From NCBI RefSeq assembly GCF_008124625.1, contig NZ_VNHM01000009.1:1-64000 (forward strand): a DNA stretch of 64,000 bases, written 5' to 3'. Both the position numbers and the translations under genes were made by a program. Below the pieces are notes generated by a model. The model ran no database searches, had not been told where the DNA came from, and saw only the letters and a program-made list of their open reading frames with translations. Of this stretch, positions 41,880 to 51,526 are shown in pieces. Position 1 is the first letter of the stretch; each line of letters opens with the position of its first letter. The DNA comes from Desulfallas thermosapovorans DSM 6562 (lineage in GTDB: Bacteria; Bacillota; Desulfotomaculia; Desulfotomaculales; Desulfallaceae).

Positions 41880-42962
41880 TATGGTTCCACCGCCCAGCAG
41901 GTAGTCGTCCTGGTAAAATACCACTGCCTGGCCCGGGGTGATGGCCCGCTGGGGGGTGGCAAATTCCACCTGCACCAGATCTCCCGGCAGGGGGGTGATG
42001 GTGGCGGGGGCGGGACGGGCGTTATAACGGATTTGGGCTTCCACTTGCCGGGGACCGGTCAACTGAGCTATCGATATAAAATTCAAATCCCCGGCCAACA
42101 AACGTTTTCTGTCCAGCGCTTCCTCCGGACCCACGATCACGGCATTGCGAACGGGATCAATGTCCACCACGTAGACACGTTCCCCCATGGCCAGCCCCAG
42201 GCCCCGGCGCTGGCCAATGGTGTAAAAGGCTATGCCTTCATGCCGTCCCACCTCCTGCCCTTCCAAATTAAGAAAGGGACCGGGTTTAATGGCGTTATCC
42301 GCCACATTCTCCCGCAGGAAATTACGATAATTATTATCGGGTACAAAGCATATTTCCTGGCTTTCAGGCTTTTCGGCCACCTTTAGCCCTCTTTCGGCGG
42401 CCATGCGCCGCACCTCGTCCTTGGTATAATCGCCCAGGGGCATCAGTGTGTGAGCCAGTTGCTGCTGGGTCAGATTGTAAAGAAAATAGGTCTGGTCCTT
42501 GCGGGGATCCCGGGCTTTTTTTACAGTGTAGCGACCGGTGCTTTCATCGTAATCGATCCGGGCATAATGCCCCGTGGCCAGGTAATCTGCACCCAGAGCC
42601 AGGGCCTTTTTCAGCAGAGCCTCGAATTTGATTTTACGGTTACATACCACGCAAGGATTGGGGGTTCTGCCCGCCAGGTACTCCTGACAAAAGTTTTCCA
42701 CCACTGATTGACGGAAAAGGTCGTAAAAATTTAGTACATAATAAGGGATATCCAGCTTATTGGCCACAGACCGGGCGTCCTCCACCGCAGCCAGGGAGCA
42801 GCAGCCCACAAAATCCCCTGCCACCTCGGTGCGCCCGGGATCCCATATCTGCATAGTGGCTCCGATGACTTCATAACCCTGTTCCATTAAAAGAGCGGCG
42901 GTGACAGAACTGTCCACGCCGCCGCTCATGGCTACTAAAACAAGTTTTTTATTGCTGTTCAA
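41865..42962 (-). CDS. mnmA: tRNA-specific 2-thiouridylase MnmA
   Basis: 365 residues. PP-loop VAMSGGVDSSVTAALL, catalytic cysteines in NPCVVCNRKIKFEALL and CFVPDNNY (SQEICF), and the ATGHYARI and RDPRKDQTYFLYNL motifs are all present. It puts sulphur on U34 of Lys, Glu and Gln tRNAs, taking it from a cysteine desulfurase. Its position directly after nifU and iscS fits. The last three residues are encoded by a dispersed repeat, so the natural C-terminus may have been altered. Confidence 0.95.
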   Translation of the reverse strand: MNSNKKLVLVAMSGGVDSSVTAALLMEQGYEVIGATMQIWDPGRTEVAGDFVGCCSLAAVEDARSVANKLDIPYYVLNFYDLFRQSVVENFCQEYLAGRTPNPCVVCNRKIKFEALLKKALALGADYLATGHYARIDYDESTGRYTVKKARDPRKDQTYFLYNLTQQQLAHTLMPLGDYTKDEVRRMAAERGLKVAEKPESQEICFVPDNNYRNFLRENVADNAIKPGPFLNLEGQEVGRHEGIAFYTIGQRRGLGLAMGERVYVVDIDPVRNAVIVGPEEALDRKRLLAGDLNFISIAQLTGPRQVEAQIRYNARPAPATITPLPGDLVQVEFATPQRAITPGQAVVFYQDDYLLGGGTIRGQA

Positions 42963-42977
42963 GGTATCACCTGCAAT

Positions 42978-43346
42978 TTATTTTTGCTTATCCCGGTAAT
43001 TCTCAATGGCTGCATGCAGGGCATCCGCCGCCAGGTTGGAGCAGTGCATTTTCTTGGGAGGAAGACCGCCCAAAGCCTCGGCAACTGCTTTGTTACTTAG
43101 CTTCAGTGCCTCCTCTATGGTCTTGCCCTTGGCCATTTCCGTCACCATGCTGCTGGTGGCAATGGCAGCTCCGCAACCGAATGTTTTAAATTTAATATCG
43201 GTAATCACATCATTGTCGATCTTGAGGTATATTTTCATAATATCTCCGCAGGTGGGATTACCAACCTGCCCTACTCCATCGGCATCAGCAATTTCGCCAA
43301 CGTTACGCGGATTCTCAAAATGATCCATTACCTTATCGGTATACAT
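42978..43346 (-). CDS. nifU: Iron-sulphur scaffold protein, IscU/NifU N-domain
   Basis: 122 residues from ATG 43346 (GGAGG 9 bases upstream): MYTDKVMDHFENPRNVGEI is the standard opening. Three cluster-ligating Cys are in GNPTCGDIMK (Cys33, with Asp35), KTFGCGAAIA and KKMHCSNLA. Receives sulphur from the cysteine desulfurase encoded 80 bases upstream and assembles [2Fe-2S]/[4Fe-4S] clusters. The IscU-type single-domain form; no Nfu domain follows. Confidence 0.95.
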   Translation of the reverse strand: MYTDKVMDHFENPRNVGEIADADGVGQVGNPTCGDIMKIYLKIDNDVITDIKFKTFGCGAAIATSSMVTEMAKGKTIEEALKLSNKAVAEALGGLPPKKMHCSNLAADALHAAIENYRDKQK

Positions 43347-43426
43347 ACCCCGCATCCTCCCCAAAAATATTTTTTACCTGCGGCTCAAATTATATACTGT
43401 AACAACAGCTAAAATCTTGTCCCAAA

Positions 43427-44653
43427 CTACCTGTGACAGGATGTACTCACCTTACAAGCCGCACAGCTGCTTTCCATGGCGAATTCATTTTCCTGGTCCA
43501 GCGGCGACATGGCCCGTAAACGTTCCACTATGGGCGGCATTATTTCCATAAAATAATCGATGTCTGCTTCGGTATTGTCCCTGCCCAGGGTGATCCGGAT
43601 GGAACCATGGGCCAGTTCGTGGGGTATACCCATGGCCAACAACACGTGGGATGGTTCCAGCGATCCCGATGTGCAGGCCGACCCGCTGGAGGCGGCAATG
43701 CCCTTCATATCCAGGCTTAGAAGCATGGACTCTCCTTCGATAAACTCAAAGCAAAAACTGGCATGGTTGGGCAGGCGACGGGTGGGATGCCCGGTAACCC
43801 GCACATTGGAAATTCTATCCATAACTTCCTTAATTAACTTGTCCCGCAAGGTCGTAAGGTACGCCGATTCTTTTTCCAAATCCTGTACCGCCAGTTCACA
43901 GGCCTTACCCAGACCAATGATACCGGGTACATTTTCGGTGCCGGCCCGGCGCAACCGTTCCTGGGCACCGCCGTGGAACAACGACTGTCTCCAACGGGTG
44001 CCCTTGCGAATATAAAGGGCGCCTACACCCTTGGGACCGTATATCTTGTGGCCGCTGATGGTAAGCAAATCCACACCCAGCTTATCTACATTAACGGGTA
44101 TTTTGCCCATGCTCTGCACAGCATCGGTATGGAAAGGGATGCCCTTTTCCCTGGCCACCGCTGCCAGTTCTTCTATGGGCTGAATAGTACCCACTTCATT
44201 ATTGGCGTGCATGATGCTGATTAATATTGTTTTATCGGTAATGGCGTTGGCCAGGTCTTCCACGCTGACCAGACCATATTTATCCACCGGCAGGATGGTA
44301 ACGGTAAAACCCTGTTTGCCCAGTGCTTTGACGGTGTTTATTACAGCGTGGTGCTCCACGGCGGAGGTAATGATATGGTTGCCGCGGTTTTTGTTAATCA
44401 TGGCCACACCATGAATAGCCATATTATCCGACTCGGTGCCGCCGCTGGTGAATACAATTTCCTCGGGCTTGGCACCAATGGCTGCGGCCACCTTTTCCCG
44501 AGCCTCTTCCAGCGCCTTGCGTACCTGACGTCCAAAATAATGCAGGCTGGTGGGATTACCAAAGTTAGCCGTCAGGTAATTCTGCATAACCTCCGCGACT
44601 TCCGGGCGAACCGGTGTTGTGGCACTATGATCAAAGTATACTCTGCGCACCAA
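43427..44653 (-). CDS. iscS: Cysteine desulfurase (IscS/NifS)
   Basis: 408 residues from TTG 44653 (AAGGAGG 7 bases upstream). RRVYFDHSATTPVRPEV, FTSGGTESDNMAI, HITSAVEHHAVI-like segment, SGHKIYGPKGVGALYIR with the PLP lysine, and the mobile catalytic loop SSGSACTSGSLEPSHVLLAMG. The C-terminus carries an extra Cys pair (SCAACKVSTSC). Supplies sulphur to NifU and MnmA encoded just downstream. Second gene of the iscR operon. Confidence 0.95.
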   Translation of the reverse strand: MVRRVYFDHSATTPVRPEVAEVMQNYLTANFGNPTSLHYFGRQVRKALEEAREKVAAAIGAKPEEIVFTSGGTESDNMAIHGVAMINKNRGNHIITSAVEHHAVINTVKALGKQGFTVTILPVDKYGLVSVEDLANAITDKTILISIMHANNEVGTIQPIEELAAVAREKGIPFHTDAVQSMGKIPVNVDKLGVDLLTISGHKIYGPKGVGALYIRKGTRWRQSLFHGGAQERLRRAGTENVPGIIGLGKACELAVQDLEKESAYLTTLRDKLIKEVMDRISNVRVTGHPTRRLPNHASFCFEFIEGESMLLSLDMKGIAASSGSACTSGSLEPSHVLLAMGIPHELAHGSIRITLGRDNTEADIDYFMEIMPPIVERLRAMSPLDQENEFAMESSCAACKVSTSCHR

Positions 44654-44680
44654 TGATTTTCCTCCTTTTGCCTTATTACA

Positions 44681-45124
44681 TCAGGTCTTATCTTTATTGT
44701 TTGCTGTAAGGTTTTCAGCATCGCGCAACATATCAGCCAAGGTGATGGAATCCATCACCTCGGCCAGTCTGTCCCGCACCCGGGCCCAGACCATCCTAGT
44801 AATGCAGGATTCCGCTTGGTCGCATTCCGTCGGCTCCACTTCGCTGACGCAATCCACCGGTGCGATGGGTCCTTCCATGGCCCTTATTATATCGCCCACT
44901 GTTATGTTACCCGGTTCCCGGGCCAGTATATAACCGCCCTGGGCCCCGCGCACGCTTTTTACCAGGCCGGCCTTGCGCAAAACAGCTATTAATTGCTCCA
45001 GGTAATTATCGGATATATTTTGGCGCTCGGCCACCGTTTTCAGCGGGATGGGTTCGGATCCATAATGCTCCGCCAAATCAAACATCGCCTTTAGCCCGTA
45101 ATGCCCTCTTGTGGACAGGCGCAA
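44681..45124 (-). CDS. iscR: Rrf2-family iron-sulphur regulator (IscR-like)
   Basis: 147 residues. MRLSTRGHYGLKAMFDLAEHYG opens the Rrf2 winged helix; AQGGYILAREPGNITVGDIIRAMEGP follows; three Cys at 92, 101 and 107 (DCVSEVEPTECDQAESC) match the [2Fe-2S] ligands of IscR (92, 98, 104 in E. coli), with slightly wider spacing. TTG start with GGGGG 7 bases upstream. It heads iscS-nifU-mnmA and has a dyad inside its promoter, which suggests autoregulation by cluster status. Confidence 0.92.
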   Translation of the reverse strand: MRLSTRGHYGLKAMFDLAEHYGSEPIPLKTVAERQNISDNYLEQLIAVLRKAGLVKSVRGAQGGYILAREPGNITVGDIIRAMEGPIAPVDCVSEVEPTECDQAESCITRMVWARVRDRLAEVMDSITLADMLRDAENLTANNKDKT

Positions 45125-45177
45125 TTTCCCACCCCCTTTTCAATTCGCACCATTTAACTCGGATTTAATTCAAAGAT

Positions 45178-45206
45178 ATCTTAGCATTCCAATCGGAATT
45201 TGTCAA
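45178..45206 (-). promoter_or_regulatory. iscR operon promoter with operator-like dyad
   Basis: Minus-strand TTGACA (45201-45206), 17 bases, TAAGAT (45178-45183). Between the boxes is a perfect dyad ATTCC-gatt-GGAAT (45186-45199), the right place for a repressor such as IscR to block polymerase. Confidence 0.7.
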
Positions 45207-45260
45207 TATAGATGTAAGTCTACAATATAGAAGATTTAAGTAAAAAAACAAGGGCCGGGT

Positions 45261-46586
45261 TCAAGTTTTTTTGCTCGTGATATTTTGCCACCGCTCCCAT
45301 ACTGCTTTCTCCAATCCCTGTTCTGATGGCCGGTAAAATTGAGCGTTTAAAATATTGTCCGGCAGGTACTGCTGCTTAACCCAGTGATGGTCATAGTCAT
45401 GAGGGTAAAGATAGCCCTGCCCGTGGCCCAATTTTTTGGCCCCGCTGTAACTGGTATCCCGCAGGTGCAGCGGTACCGGTTGTGTTTTTTCATGCCGTAC
45501 CGCCTGCAGCGCCGCCTCGATGCCTATATAGGAAGCGTTGCTCTTGGGTGCCATGGCAATATAAAGGGCGGCTTCGGCCAGGATGATCCGGGCTTCGGGC
45601 ATACCGATTCGTTCCACCGCCTGGGCGGCCGCGGTGGCCACCACCAGTGCCTGGGGATCGGCCAGGCCCACATCCTCCGCTGCATGGATCATAATGCGGC
45701 GGGCGATAAAAACCGGGTCGTCCCCCGCGTACAGCAGCCGGGCCAGCCAGTATAAGGTGGCCTGGGGATCGGATCCCCGCATGCTTTTAATAAAGGCTGA
45801 AGTGACGTCGTAATGTTCATCGGCCCGGTTAAACTGAATAATTCTATTCTGGCAAACATTCCGTACCACATCGGGGGTTATCCGCCGCCGGCCATCCTCC
45901 CCCGGAGGTGTGGTGAGTACGGCCATTTCCAGCACATTTAAAGCAGCCCTGGCATCGCCATTGGCGAAATTCACCATCATTTGCAACACATCGCCGGGCA
46001 GATCCACCTGGTAGCTGCCCAACCCGCGCTCTACATCGGCCAGTGCCCGGCGCACAATTCTGGCCAGCGCCTGGGCCGAAAGGGGTTCCAGCCGGTACAG
46101 CAAAGAGCGGGAAAGAAGCGGTCGGTTAACGGCAAACATGGGATTCTCGGTGGTGGAACCGATGAGAATAACCGTGCCGTCCTCTACAAAGGGCAACAGC
46201 GCATCCTGCTGGGCCTTGTTGAAGCGGTGGATTTCATCGATAAACAGTACAGTGCGCCGGCCGTACATGGCCAGGCGATCCCGGGCCTGTTCCACCACTT
46301 TGCGTACATCGGCCACGCCCGCCATAACAGCATTTATCTTTTCAAAGTGAGCACTGGTCATGTTGGCAATTATGTGCGCCAGTGTGGTTTTGCCGGTGCC
46401 GGGGGGACCGAAAAGAATCAGCGACTGTAAACCGTTATTTTTCAGAAGCTGCCTCAATGGCCGCCCCGTACCCACCAGGCTGTTTTGTTCCTCAAACTCT
46501 TCCAGTGTACGGGGCCGCATGCGTACGGCCAGCGGCGCCGTGCGGGTCACCCGGCTGCGTGCGGCCTGTTGAAAAATATCTTCCAT
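45261..46586 (-). CDS. rarA: Replication-associated recombination protein A (RarA/MgsA)
   Basis: 441 residues from ATG 46586 (GGAGGG 7 bases upstream), giving MEDIFQQAARSRVTRTAPLA. Walker A FGPPGTGKTTLAHIIA, Walker B VLFIDEIHRFNKAQQDALLP, sensor GSTTENPMFAVN, and the C-terminal tetramerisation part with SMRGSDPQATLYWLARLL and YLYPHDYDHHWVKQQYLP. A AAA+ clamp-loader relative that acts at stalled forks. Downstream of trxA, separated by a terminator. Confidence 0.95.
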   Translation of the reverse strand: MEDIFQQAARSRVTRTAPLAVRMRPRTLEEFEEQNSLVGTGRPLRQLLKNNGLQSLILFGPPGTGKTTLAHIIANMTSAHFEKINAVMAGVADVRKVVEQARDRLAMYGRRTVLFIDEIHRFNKAQQDALLPFVEDGTVILIGSTTENPMFAVNRPLLSRSLLYRLEPLSAQALARIVRRALADVERGLGSYQVDLPGDVLQMMVNFANGDARAALNVLEMAVLTTPPGEDGRRRITPDVVRNVCQNRIIQFNRADEHYDVTSAFIKSMRGSDPQATLYWLARLLYAGDDPVFIARRIMIHAAEDVGLADPQALVVATAAAQAVERIGMPEARIILAEAALYIAMAPKSNASYIGIEAALQAVRHEKTQPVPLHLRDTSYSGAKKLGHGQGYLYPHDYDHHWVKQQYLPDNILNAQFYRPSEQGLEKAVWERWQNITSKKT

Positions 46587-46602
46587 AGTATAACCCTCCA
46601 TT

Positions 46603-46634
46603 AAAAAAGCCAGGAACACCACCTGTCCCTGGCT
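46603..46634 (-). terminator. Terminator after trxA
   Basis: Minus-strand AGCCAGG and CCTGGCT enclose a 13-base loop, followed by TTTTT. It lies 16 bases after the trxA stop and just before the rarA ribosome site, so rarA needs read-through or its own promoter. Confidence 0.8.
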
Positions 46635-46649
46635 CGCCCTGTTATTTAA

Positions 46650-46979
46650 TTAGATATGTTTATCAAGTATGGACTGCAGTTCTTTCTTGGTCCTGAATCC
46701 TACAATCCTTTCCACTTCGCTGCCATCCTTAAATACTATCAAAGTAGGGATACTCACCACGCTGAAACTGGAGGGGATGGTCTTGTTTTCATCAACATTC
46801 AATTTGCCCACCTGTAATTTACCCTCGTATTCCGCCGCCACTTCCTCAACCACAGGGGCGATCATTTTACAGGGCCCGCACCATTCTGCCCAAAAATCCA
46901 CCAGTACGGGTGTTTCGGCATTGTTGACAAAATCTCTGAAATTAGACTCCCCTAATATGCTAATCTTTTCACTGGCCAC
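46650..46979 (-). CDS. trxA: Thioredoxin
   Basis: 109 residues from GTG 46979 (GGAG 8 bases upstream); the ATG at 46985 is only 2 bases from that site. Active site WAEWCGPCKMIAPVVEE with the usual WCGPC, the cis-Pro loop SIPTLIVFKDG, and FRTKKELQSILDKHI at the end. Cytoplasmic disulphide reductase. It has a near-consensus promoter (47090-47118) and its own terminator. Confidence 0.95.
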   Translation of the reverse strand: MASEKISILGESNFRDFVNNAETPVLVDFWAEWCGPCKMIAPVVEEVAAEYEGKLQVGKLNVDENKTIPSSFSVVSIPTLIVFKDGSEVERIVGFRTKKELQSILDKHI

Positions 46980-47089
46980 TGGCATCTCTCCTTTAATTTA
47001 TTCTCTGTATATTAAATTTCGCCACCAAACAATAGTAGTATATGTAAATCTTTAATGGTCATATGCATAAGGGTATGTCCACATAAACT

Positions 47090-47118
47090 ATAATATCTGC
47101 ACGGTGCCAAAATGTCAA
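47090..47118 (-). promoter_or_regulatory. Promoter of trxA
   Basis: Minus-strand TTGACA (47113-47118), 17 bases, TATTAT (47090-47095), about 105 bases before the gene. Confidence 0.7.
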
Positions 47119-47119
47119 T

Positions 47120-47830
47120 TCATACTACGGAAAAAACACCCAGTGCCAGCAATTTATCGGTAACGTAGGCGGCCATAATTAAACCCGCCACCGGAGGCAC
47201 AAAGGCAATACTGCCGGGTGCACCACCGGTAGCACCGGGCCGGGGGGGAGCCGTGGAATAAACCACGGGCACATCAGCGGTAACCCCGGCTGCCCGCAGC
47301 TTTTTGCGCATTACCCGGGCCAGGGGGCAGACTGATGTTTTCCATATACTGTCCACCTTAAAGGAGATGGGATCCAGTTTATTTGCCGCGCCCATAGCCG
47401 AAATTATGGGCAGGTTACGCCCGACACACCCGGCAATTAGAGCTGCTTTATTGTCCACGTCGTCTATGGCATCCACTACGAAATCCAGGTCCTGGTTATC
47501 CAGCATACCGGCGGCTGAATCAGGGGTAAACCGCTGCTGTCGTGCTTGCACTCGCAGGGTGGGATTAATCTGGCGCAGGCGTTCCTCCATAATCCGGGTC
47601 TTGGGTAGACCCACCGTACCGGTTAGCGCGTGCAGTTGGCGATTGATATTGGTGACATCCACGATGTCATGGTCCACCAGTAAAAGGGCGCCCACCCCGG
47701 AGCGAGCCAACGCTTCCGCGGTGAATGAGCCCACACCGCCCAGGCCAAATATCGCCACTTTACAAGCAGCCAGTTTTTCCAGTCCTGAGTTGCCGATAAG
47801 CATGGCTGTTCGATCAAACCTGTGGGGCAT
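47120..47830 (-). CDS. tcdA: tRNA threonylcarbamoyladenosine dehydratase (TcdA/YrvM)
   Basis: 236 residues from ATG 47830 (GAGG 8 bases upstream). The E1-like ThiF fold is clear: RFDRTAMLIGNSGLEKL, nucleotide loop VAIFGLGGVGSFTAEALARSG, DHDIVDVTNINRQLHA, DFVVDAIDDVDNKAAL, and the TcdA-type KTSVCPLARVMRKKLR. Converts t6A37 of tRNA into cyclic t6A using ATP. As in Bacillus (yrvM), it lies next to 6S RNA and aspS. Confidence 0.92.
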   Translation of the reverse strand: MPHRFDRTAMLIGNSGLEKLAACKVAIFGLGGVGSFTAEALARSGVGALLLVDHDIVDVTNINRQLHALTGTVGLPKTRIMEERLRQINPTLRVQARQQRFTPDSAAGMLDNQDLDFVVDAIDDVDNKAALIAGCVGRNLPIISAMGAANKLDPISFKVDSIWKTSVCPLARVMRKKLRAAGVTADVPVVYSTAPPRPGATGGAPGSIAFVPPVAGLIMAAYVTDKLLALGVFSVV

Positions 47831-47875
47831 TTTATCCACCTCAATGCTGTTGGGTAATTACAGTCAATAATAACG

Positions 47876-47926
47876 AAAAAGTTTCCTTAAAGTCAATTAC
47901 CGGAAAGTAATTGACTTTAAGGAAAC
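47876..47926 (-). terminator. Perfect 20-bp stem terminator after 6S RNA
   Basis: Bases 47881-47900 and 47907-47926 are perfectly complementary with a 6-base loop, followed on the minus strand by TTTTT. It separates 6S RNA from tcdA. Confidence 0.93.
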
Positions 47927-47949
47927 CATTTATAACACATTAATTACCC

Positions 47950-48145
47950 CATGGTGCCGATAATCGCCAAAGTTTTCTGAACCTGTTCTCACAGGTGGGT
48001 GCCCTCCTGTATGATTCATGTTTCCTCTAAGTAGAGTATTACAATCCACATCCAGAGGCCAGGCTCCCTTAACATTGGTGTTGGCTCAAAACTTCAGACG
48101 GACCTCGTACACCGCAGGGTGATTTATTAAATCTTTATTAAGCCA
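47950..48145 (-). ncRNA. ssrS: 6S RNA
   Basis: Reading the minus strand: CCCTGCGGTGTACGAGGTCC, then TTTTGAGCCAACA, a long middle, and GGGCACCCACCTGTGAGAAC followed by AGGTTC. These are the conserved 5' CCTGNGGTGT, TGAGCC and 3' GCACCCACCTnnnnAGGTTC blocks of bacterial 6S RNA. The location between tcdA and aspS equals that of bsrA in Bacillus. A TTGGCA-17-TTTTAT promoter lies near 48150-48178 and a strong terminator ends it. It binds housekeeping RNA polymerase. Ends are approximate. Confidence 0.85.
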
Positions 48146-48221
48146 ATGTTAACATAAAATATGGCTTCATGGCAAGTGCCAAGGTTTCATCTCGCAATTA
48201 ATATGTTTTTACACAACAAAG

Positions 48222-50018
48222 TCATTTTTTATCCGTTTTTTTCACGGTGCTTTTAATGTGCAGTTCCCTGAGCTGGTGCTCGTCCACCGCCCCCGGGGCC
48301 ATGGTCATTAAATCGGTGGCGCTTTGGGTTTTGGGAAAAGGAATTACATCCCGGATAGTCTTTTTCCCGGTGAGCAGCATTACCAAACGGTCAAACCCGA
48401 AGGCAATACCCCCGTGGGGCGGGGTGCCGTACTCAAAGGCCTCCAGCATATAGAAAAACTTCTCATGGGCTTCTTCTTTGGTCAGGCCTATAGCGTCAAA
48501 CATGGCTTCCTGTACATCCCGGCGGTGAATCCTGATGCTGCCGCCCCCTATTTCGATGCCGTTTAAAACAATGTCGTAGGCCTGCGCCCGCACCCGGCCT
48601 GGGTCGCTTTGCAGTAAGGGTATATCTTCCTCCCGGGGTGAGGTAAAGGGGTGATGCATGGCCACCCAACGTTTCTCTTCTTCGTCGTACTCCAACAGGG
48701 GGAAATCGGTAACCCACAAAAAGTTGAACTTATCCCGGGGGATGATATCCAGCCGCTCAGCCAGGTGTACCCGCAGCGCCCCCAGGGAAGCCGCCACCAC
48801 ACTGGCTTGATCAGCTACAAATAGCAGCAGATCGCCTTCCCGGGCGTCAAACCGCTCCAGGATGGTGGCTATTTCCTGCTCATTGAAGAATTTGGCGATG
48901 GGAGATTTTACTCCGTCGGTGGTAACTATAAAATAAGCCAGCCCGCGGGCCCGGTAAATAGCGACGAACTTGGTCAAATCATCAATATCCTTGCGGCTGT
49001 ACCCACCGCAACCGGTGGCGTTGATGCCCCGCACCTGCCCGCCGTTTTCCACCGCCGAGGCAAATACTTTAAAGCCGCAGCTCGCGGCTATATCAGTGAT
49101 ATCCACCAATTCCATGCCGAACCGGGTATCGGGCTTGTCCGTACCAAAGCGGTCCATGGCTTCCTGGTAGGTGAGGCGCATAAAGGGCGTGGTTACATCC
49201 AGGCCTACGGTTTCCCGGCACAGCCTGGCCACCATTTCTTCCATCAGTGCCAGTACATCGTCGACATTCACAAAGGACATTTCCAAATCTATCTGGGTAA
49301 ACTCGGGCTGCCGGTCGGCCCGCAAATCCTCGTCCCTGAAGCAGCGGACAATCTGGAAATAACGGTCCATGCCCGCTACCATTAAAATTTGTTTAAACAA
49401 CTGGGGAGACTGGGGCAAGGCATAAAAGCGGCCCGGATTCAACCGGCTGGGTACCAAAAAGTCCCTGGCTCCTTCCGGGGTGCTACGGGTCAGCATGGGT
49501 GTATCAATTTCCCAAAAGCCATGCTCGTCCAGAAAGTCCCGTGCCGCCTTGGCGGCCCGGTGGCGCATGCGCATAGCCTGCTGCATTTCAGGGCGGCGCA
49601 AGTCCAAATAACGGTAACGCAGCCGCAGGTTTTCGTCCACCTCCACCCCGTCCTCAATATAAAAGGGCGGTGTTTTAGCCCGGTTCAATACCCGCATCTC
49701 ATCCACCAGCACTTCAATTTCCCCGGTGGCCAGGTTGGGGTTGACCGTCCCCTCAGGCCTTATGCGCACCCGGCCGGTGACCGCCAATACATACTCACTG
49801 CGCACCCCCCCGGCCTTTTCAAAGGATGCACTGTTGATATCAGGGCTGAATACCACCTGCACCAGCCCGGTACGGTCACGCAAATCGATAAATATTAGAC
49901 CTCCATGGTCACGGCGGGTGTTTACCCAACCCATCAAAGTAACCGTCCGGTCTTTATCCGCAGCGGTTAATTCCCCGCAATAGTGACTGCGTTTCATCCC
50001 CTGTAAAGATTCTGACAT
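48222..50018 (-). CDS. aspS: Aspartyl-tRNA synthetase, bacterial type
   Basis: 598 residues. OB-fold anticodon domain ([30 protein letters not shown]), class II motifs (motif 2 [23 protein letters not shown], motif 3 [24 protein letters not shown]) and the bacterial GAD insertion (about 290-430). [21 protein letters not shown] is standard. Charges tRNA-Asp (possibly also tRNA-Asn in organisms with GatCAB, not decidable here). AGGAGG 11 bases before the ATG. Follows hisS after 155 bases without a visible signal. Confidence 0.97.
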   Translation of the reverse strand: MSESLQGMKRSHYCGELTAADKDRTVTLMGWVNTRRDHGGLIFIDLRDRTGLVQVVFSPDINSASFEKAGGVRSEYVLAVTGRVRIRPEGTVNPNLATGEIEVLVDEMRVLNRAKTPPFYIEDGVEVDENLRLRYRYLDLRRPEMQQAMRMRHRAAKAARDFLDEHGFWEIDTPMLTRSTPEGARDFLVPSRLNPGRFYALPQSPQLFKQILMVAGMDRYFQIVRCFRDEDLRADRQPEFTQIDLEMSFVNVDDVLALMEEMVARLCRETVGLDVTTPFMRLTYQEAMDRFGTDKPDTRFGMELVDITDIAASCGFKVFASAVENGGQVRGINATGCGGYSRKDIDDLTKFVAIYRARGLAYFIVTTDGVKSPIAKFFNEQEIATILERFDAREGDLLLFVADQASVVAASLGALRVHLAERLDIIPRDKFNFLWVTDFPLLEYDEEEKRWVAMHHPFTSPREEDIPLLQSDPGRVRAQAYDIVLNGIEIGGGSIRIHRRDVQEAMFDAIGLTKEEAHEKFFYMLEAFEYGTPPHGGIAFGFDRLVMLLTGKKTIRDVIPFPKTQSATDLMTMAPGAVDEHQLRELHIKSTVKKTDKK

Positions 50019-50173
50019 TAATGTAAAAACCTCCTGCCTTAATACCGGCGGCTTAATAGGCTGTTATAGCATTTAAAGCCAGCGGCAAGTAATGTCTGGG
50101 TATATTTAAGCAATCAAACAGGTCACTGTAATAAAAAACCAGGTAATTAGGAGTTGGTTTCCCTGTAAAGATT

Positions 50174-51424
50174 TTACTTCAAAGCACCAATAACTTCGCC
50201 CACCGGGATATCCCGCTGGCTGCCCGCAGCCATGTCCCGCAGCACAACGCTGCCTCGCTGCAGCTCTTCCTCGCCCATAATAACTGCATAGCGCACCCCC
50301 AGTTTGCCGGCGTATTTCATCTGGGCTTTGGGACTGCGCCCTTGGTAATCCATGTCGGCGGCAATACCGGCGGCCCGCAGCCGGGCTAATAGTGAAAAAC
50401 TCTCCCGGTAAGCCCGGTCCCCCACAGCCACCAAAAATACCTCCGGCCCGGCTTGAACAACGGGCAGCTTGCCGCGTTTTTCCAGGGCCAGCAGAATCCG
50501 CTCCAGGCCCAGGGCAAAACCGATGCCCGGGGTAGGCGGCCCGCCACAGGCTTCAACTAAACCGTCATAGCGCCCGCCGCCACCCACCGAGCTCTGGGCA
50601 CCTATACCGGGGGCCATTATTTCAAAGGCGGTATGGGTATAATAATCCAGACCGCGCACCAGCCGTTTGTCCAGCACGTAGGGTATATCCAAATCCCGCA
50701 TATACTGCTGCACCTGTTCAAAATGCTCCCGGCACCGGGGACACAAGCAATCCGCCGTGGTGGGGGCCTCCAAGGCCAGTTCGGTGCACCGGTTCGATTT
50801 GCAGTCCAATATCCGCAGGGGATTTCTTTCGTACCTGCCCTGACAGTTGGGGCACAACTCACCCAGCACGGGCCGGAAAAACTGCTGCAGCCTTTCCCGC
50901 ACCACGTTACGACACGCAGGGCAGCCCAAACTGTTTATGTGCAGTTCCAGGTCATCCAGTCCCAACCGGCCGTAAAAGTCCATAGCCAGTGCCATTACCT
51001 CGGCATCCATTGCGGGCTGCCGGGCTCCGAACACCTCGATGCCAAACTGGTGAAACTGGCGGTAGCGCCCGGCCTGGGGACGGTCATACCGGAACATGGG
51101 CCCTATGTAATAAGTTTTGACAGGGAGCGGCCCGGCGTACAGTTTATTTTCCAGGTAGGCCCGCACCACGGATGCCGTTCCCTCGGGACGCAGGGTGATG
51201 CTCCGCTGGCCCCGGTCCTGGAAAGTGTACATTTCCTTTTCCACTATATCGGTGCTTTCACCCACCCCGCGCACAAACAATTCCGTATGCTCGAAAATAG
51301 GGGTGCGGATTTCCCGGTAGCCGTACTCCCGGCACACCCGGGCCGCCACTTCCTCTATATACTGCCATTTTTCAACCTGGCCCGGGAGAATATCAGCAGT
51401 CCCCCGGGGCCGTGTAGTCAACAT
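50174..51424 (-). CDS. hisS: Histidyl-tRNA synthetase
   Basis: 416 residues from ATG 51424 (AAGGAGG 11 bases upstream), giving [16 protein letters not shown]. Motif 1, motif 2 ([23 protein letters not shown]), the HisA loops [15 protein letters not shown] and [15 protein letters not shown], motif 3 [10 protein letters not shown] and an anticodon domain at the end. An insertion near 180-250 has eight Cys in CxxC form ([28 protein letters not shown]), a feature of Firmicute HisRS. Charges tRNA-His. First of the hisS-aspS pair. Confidence 0.97.
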   Translation of the reverse strand: MLTTRPRGTADILPGQVEKWQYIEEVAARVCREYGYREIRTPIFEHTELFVRGVGESTDIVEKEMYTFQDRGQRSITLRPEGTASVVRAYLENKLYAGPLPVKTYYIGPMFRYDRPQAGRYRQFHQFGIEVFGARQPAMDAEVMALAMDFYGRLGLDDLELHINSLGCPACRNVVRERLQQFFRPVLGELCPNCQGRYERNPLRILDCKSNRCTELALEAPTTADCLCPRCREHFEQVQQYMRDLDIPYVLDKRLVRGLDYYTHTAFEIMAPGIGAQSSVGGGGRYDGLVEACGGPPTPGIGFALGLERILLALEKRGKLPVVQAGPEVFLVAVGDRAYRESFSLLARLRAAGIAADMDYQGRSPKAQMKYAGKLGVRYAVIMGEEELQRGSVVLRDMAAGSQRDIPVGEVIGALK

Positions 51425-51456
51425 GTATATAACTTCCTCCTTCAATTAATACAACA

Positions 51457-51490
51457 GAAAACTCCCGTGACCGGTTACCGGAAACGGGAG
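51457..51490 (-). terminator. Leader hairpin before hisS, weak terminator
   Basis: Minus-strand CTCCCGT pairs with ACGGGAG, with an inner CCGGT/ACCGG stem, followed by TTTTC. It lies between the promoter at 51527-51555 and the hisS start. No T-box sequence is present, so a terminator or attenuator of unknown control. Confidence 0.5.
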
Positions 51491-51526
51491 GGCAGAGCAA
51501 AAGCTTGCTTTGCATACCTGAATCCA

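Noticed and set aside
47073-47094. ACATAAACTATAAT resembles the tautomerase/hexokinase promoter repeat.
   Set aside because: Only the last dozen bases match; the region is explained by the minus-strand trxA promoter.
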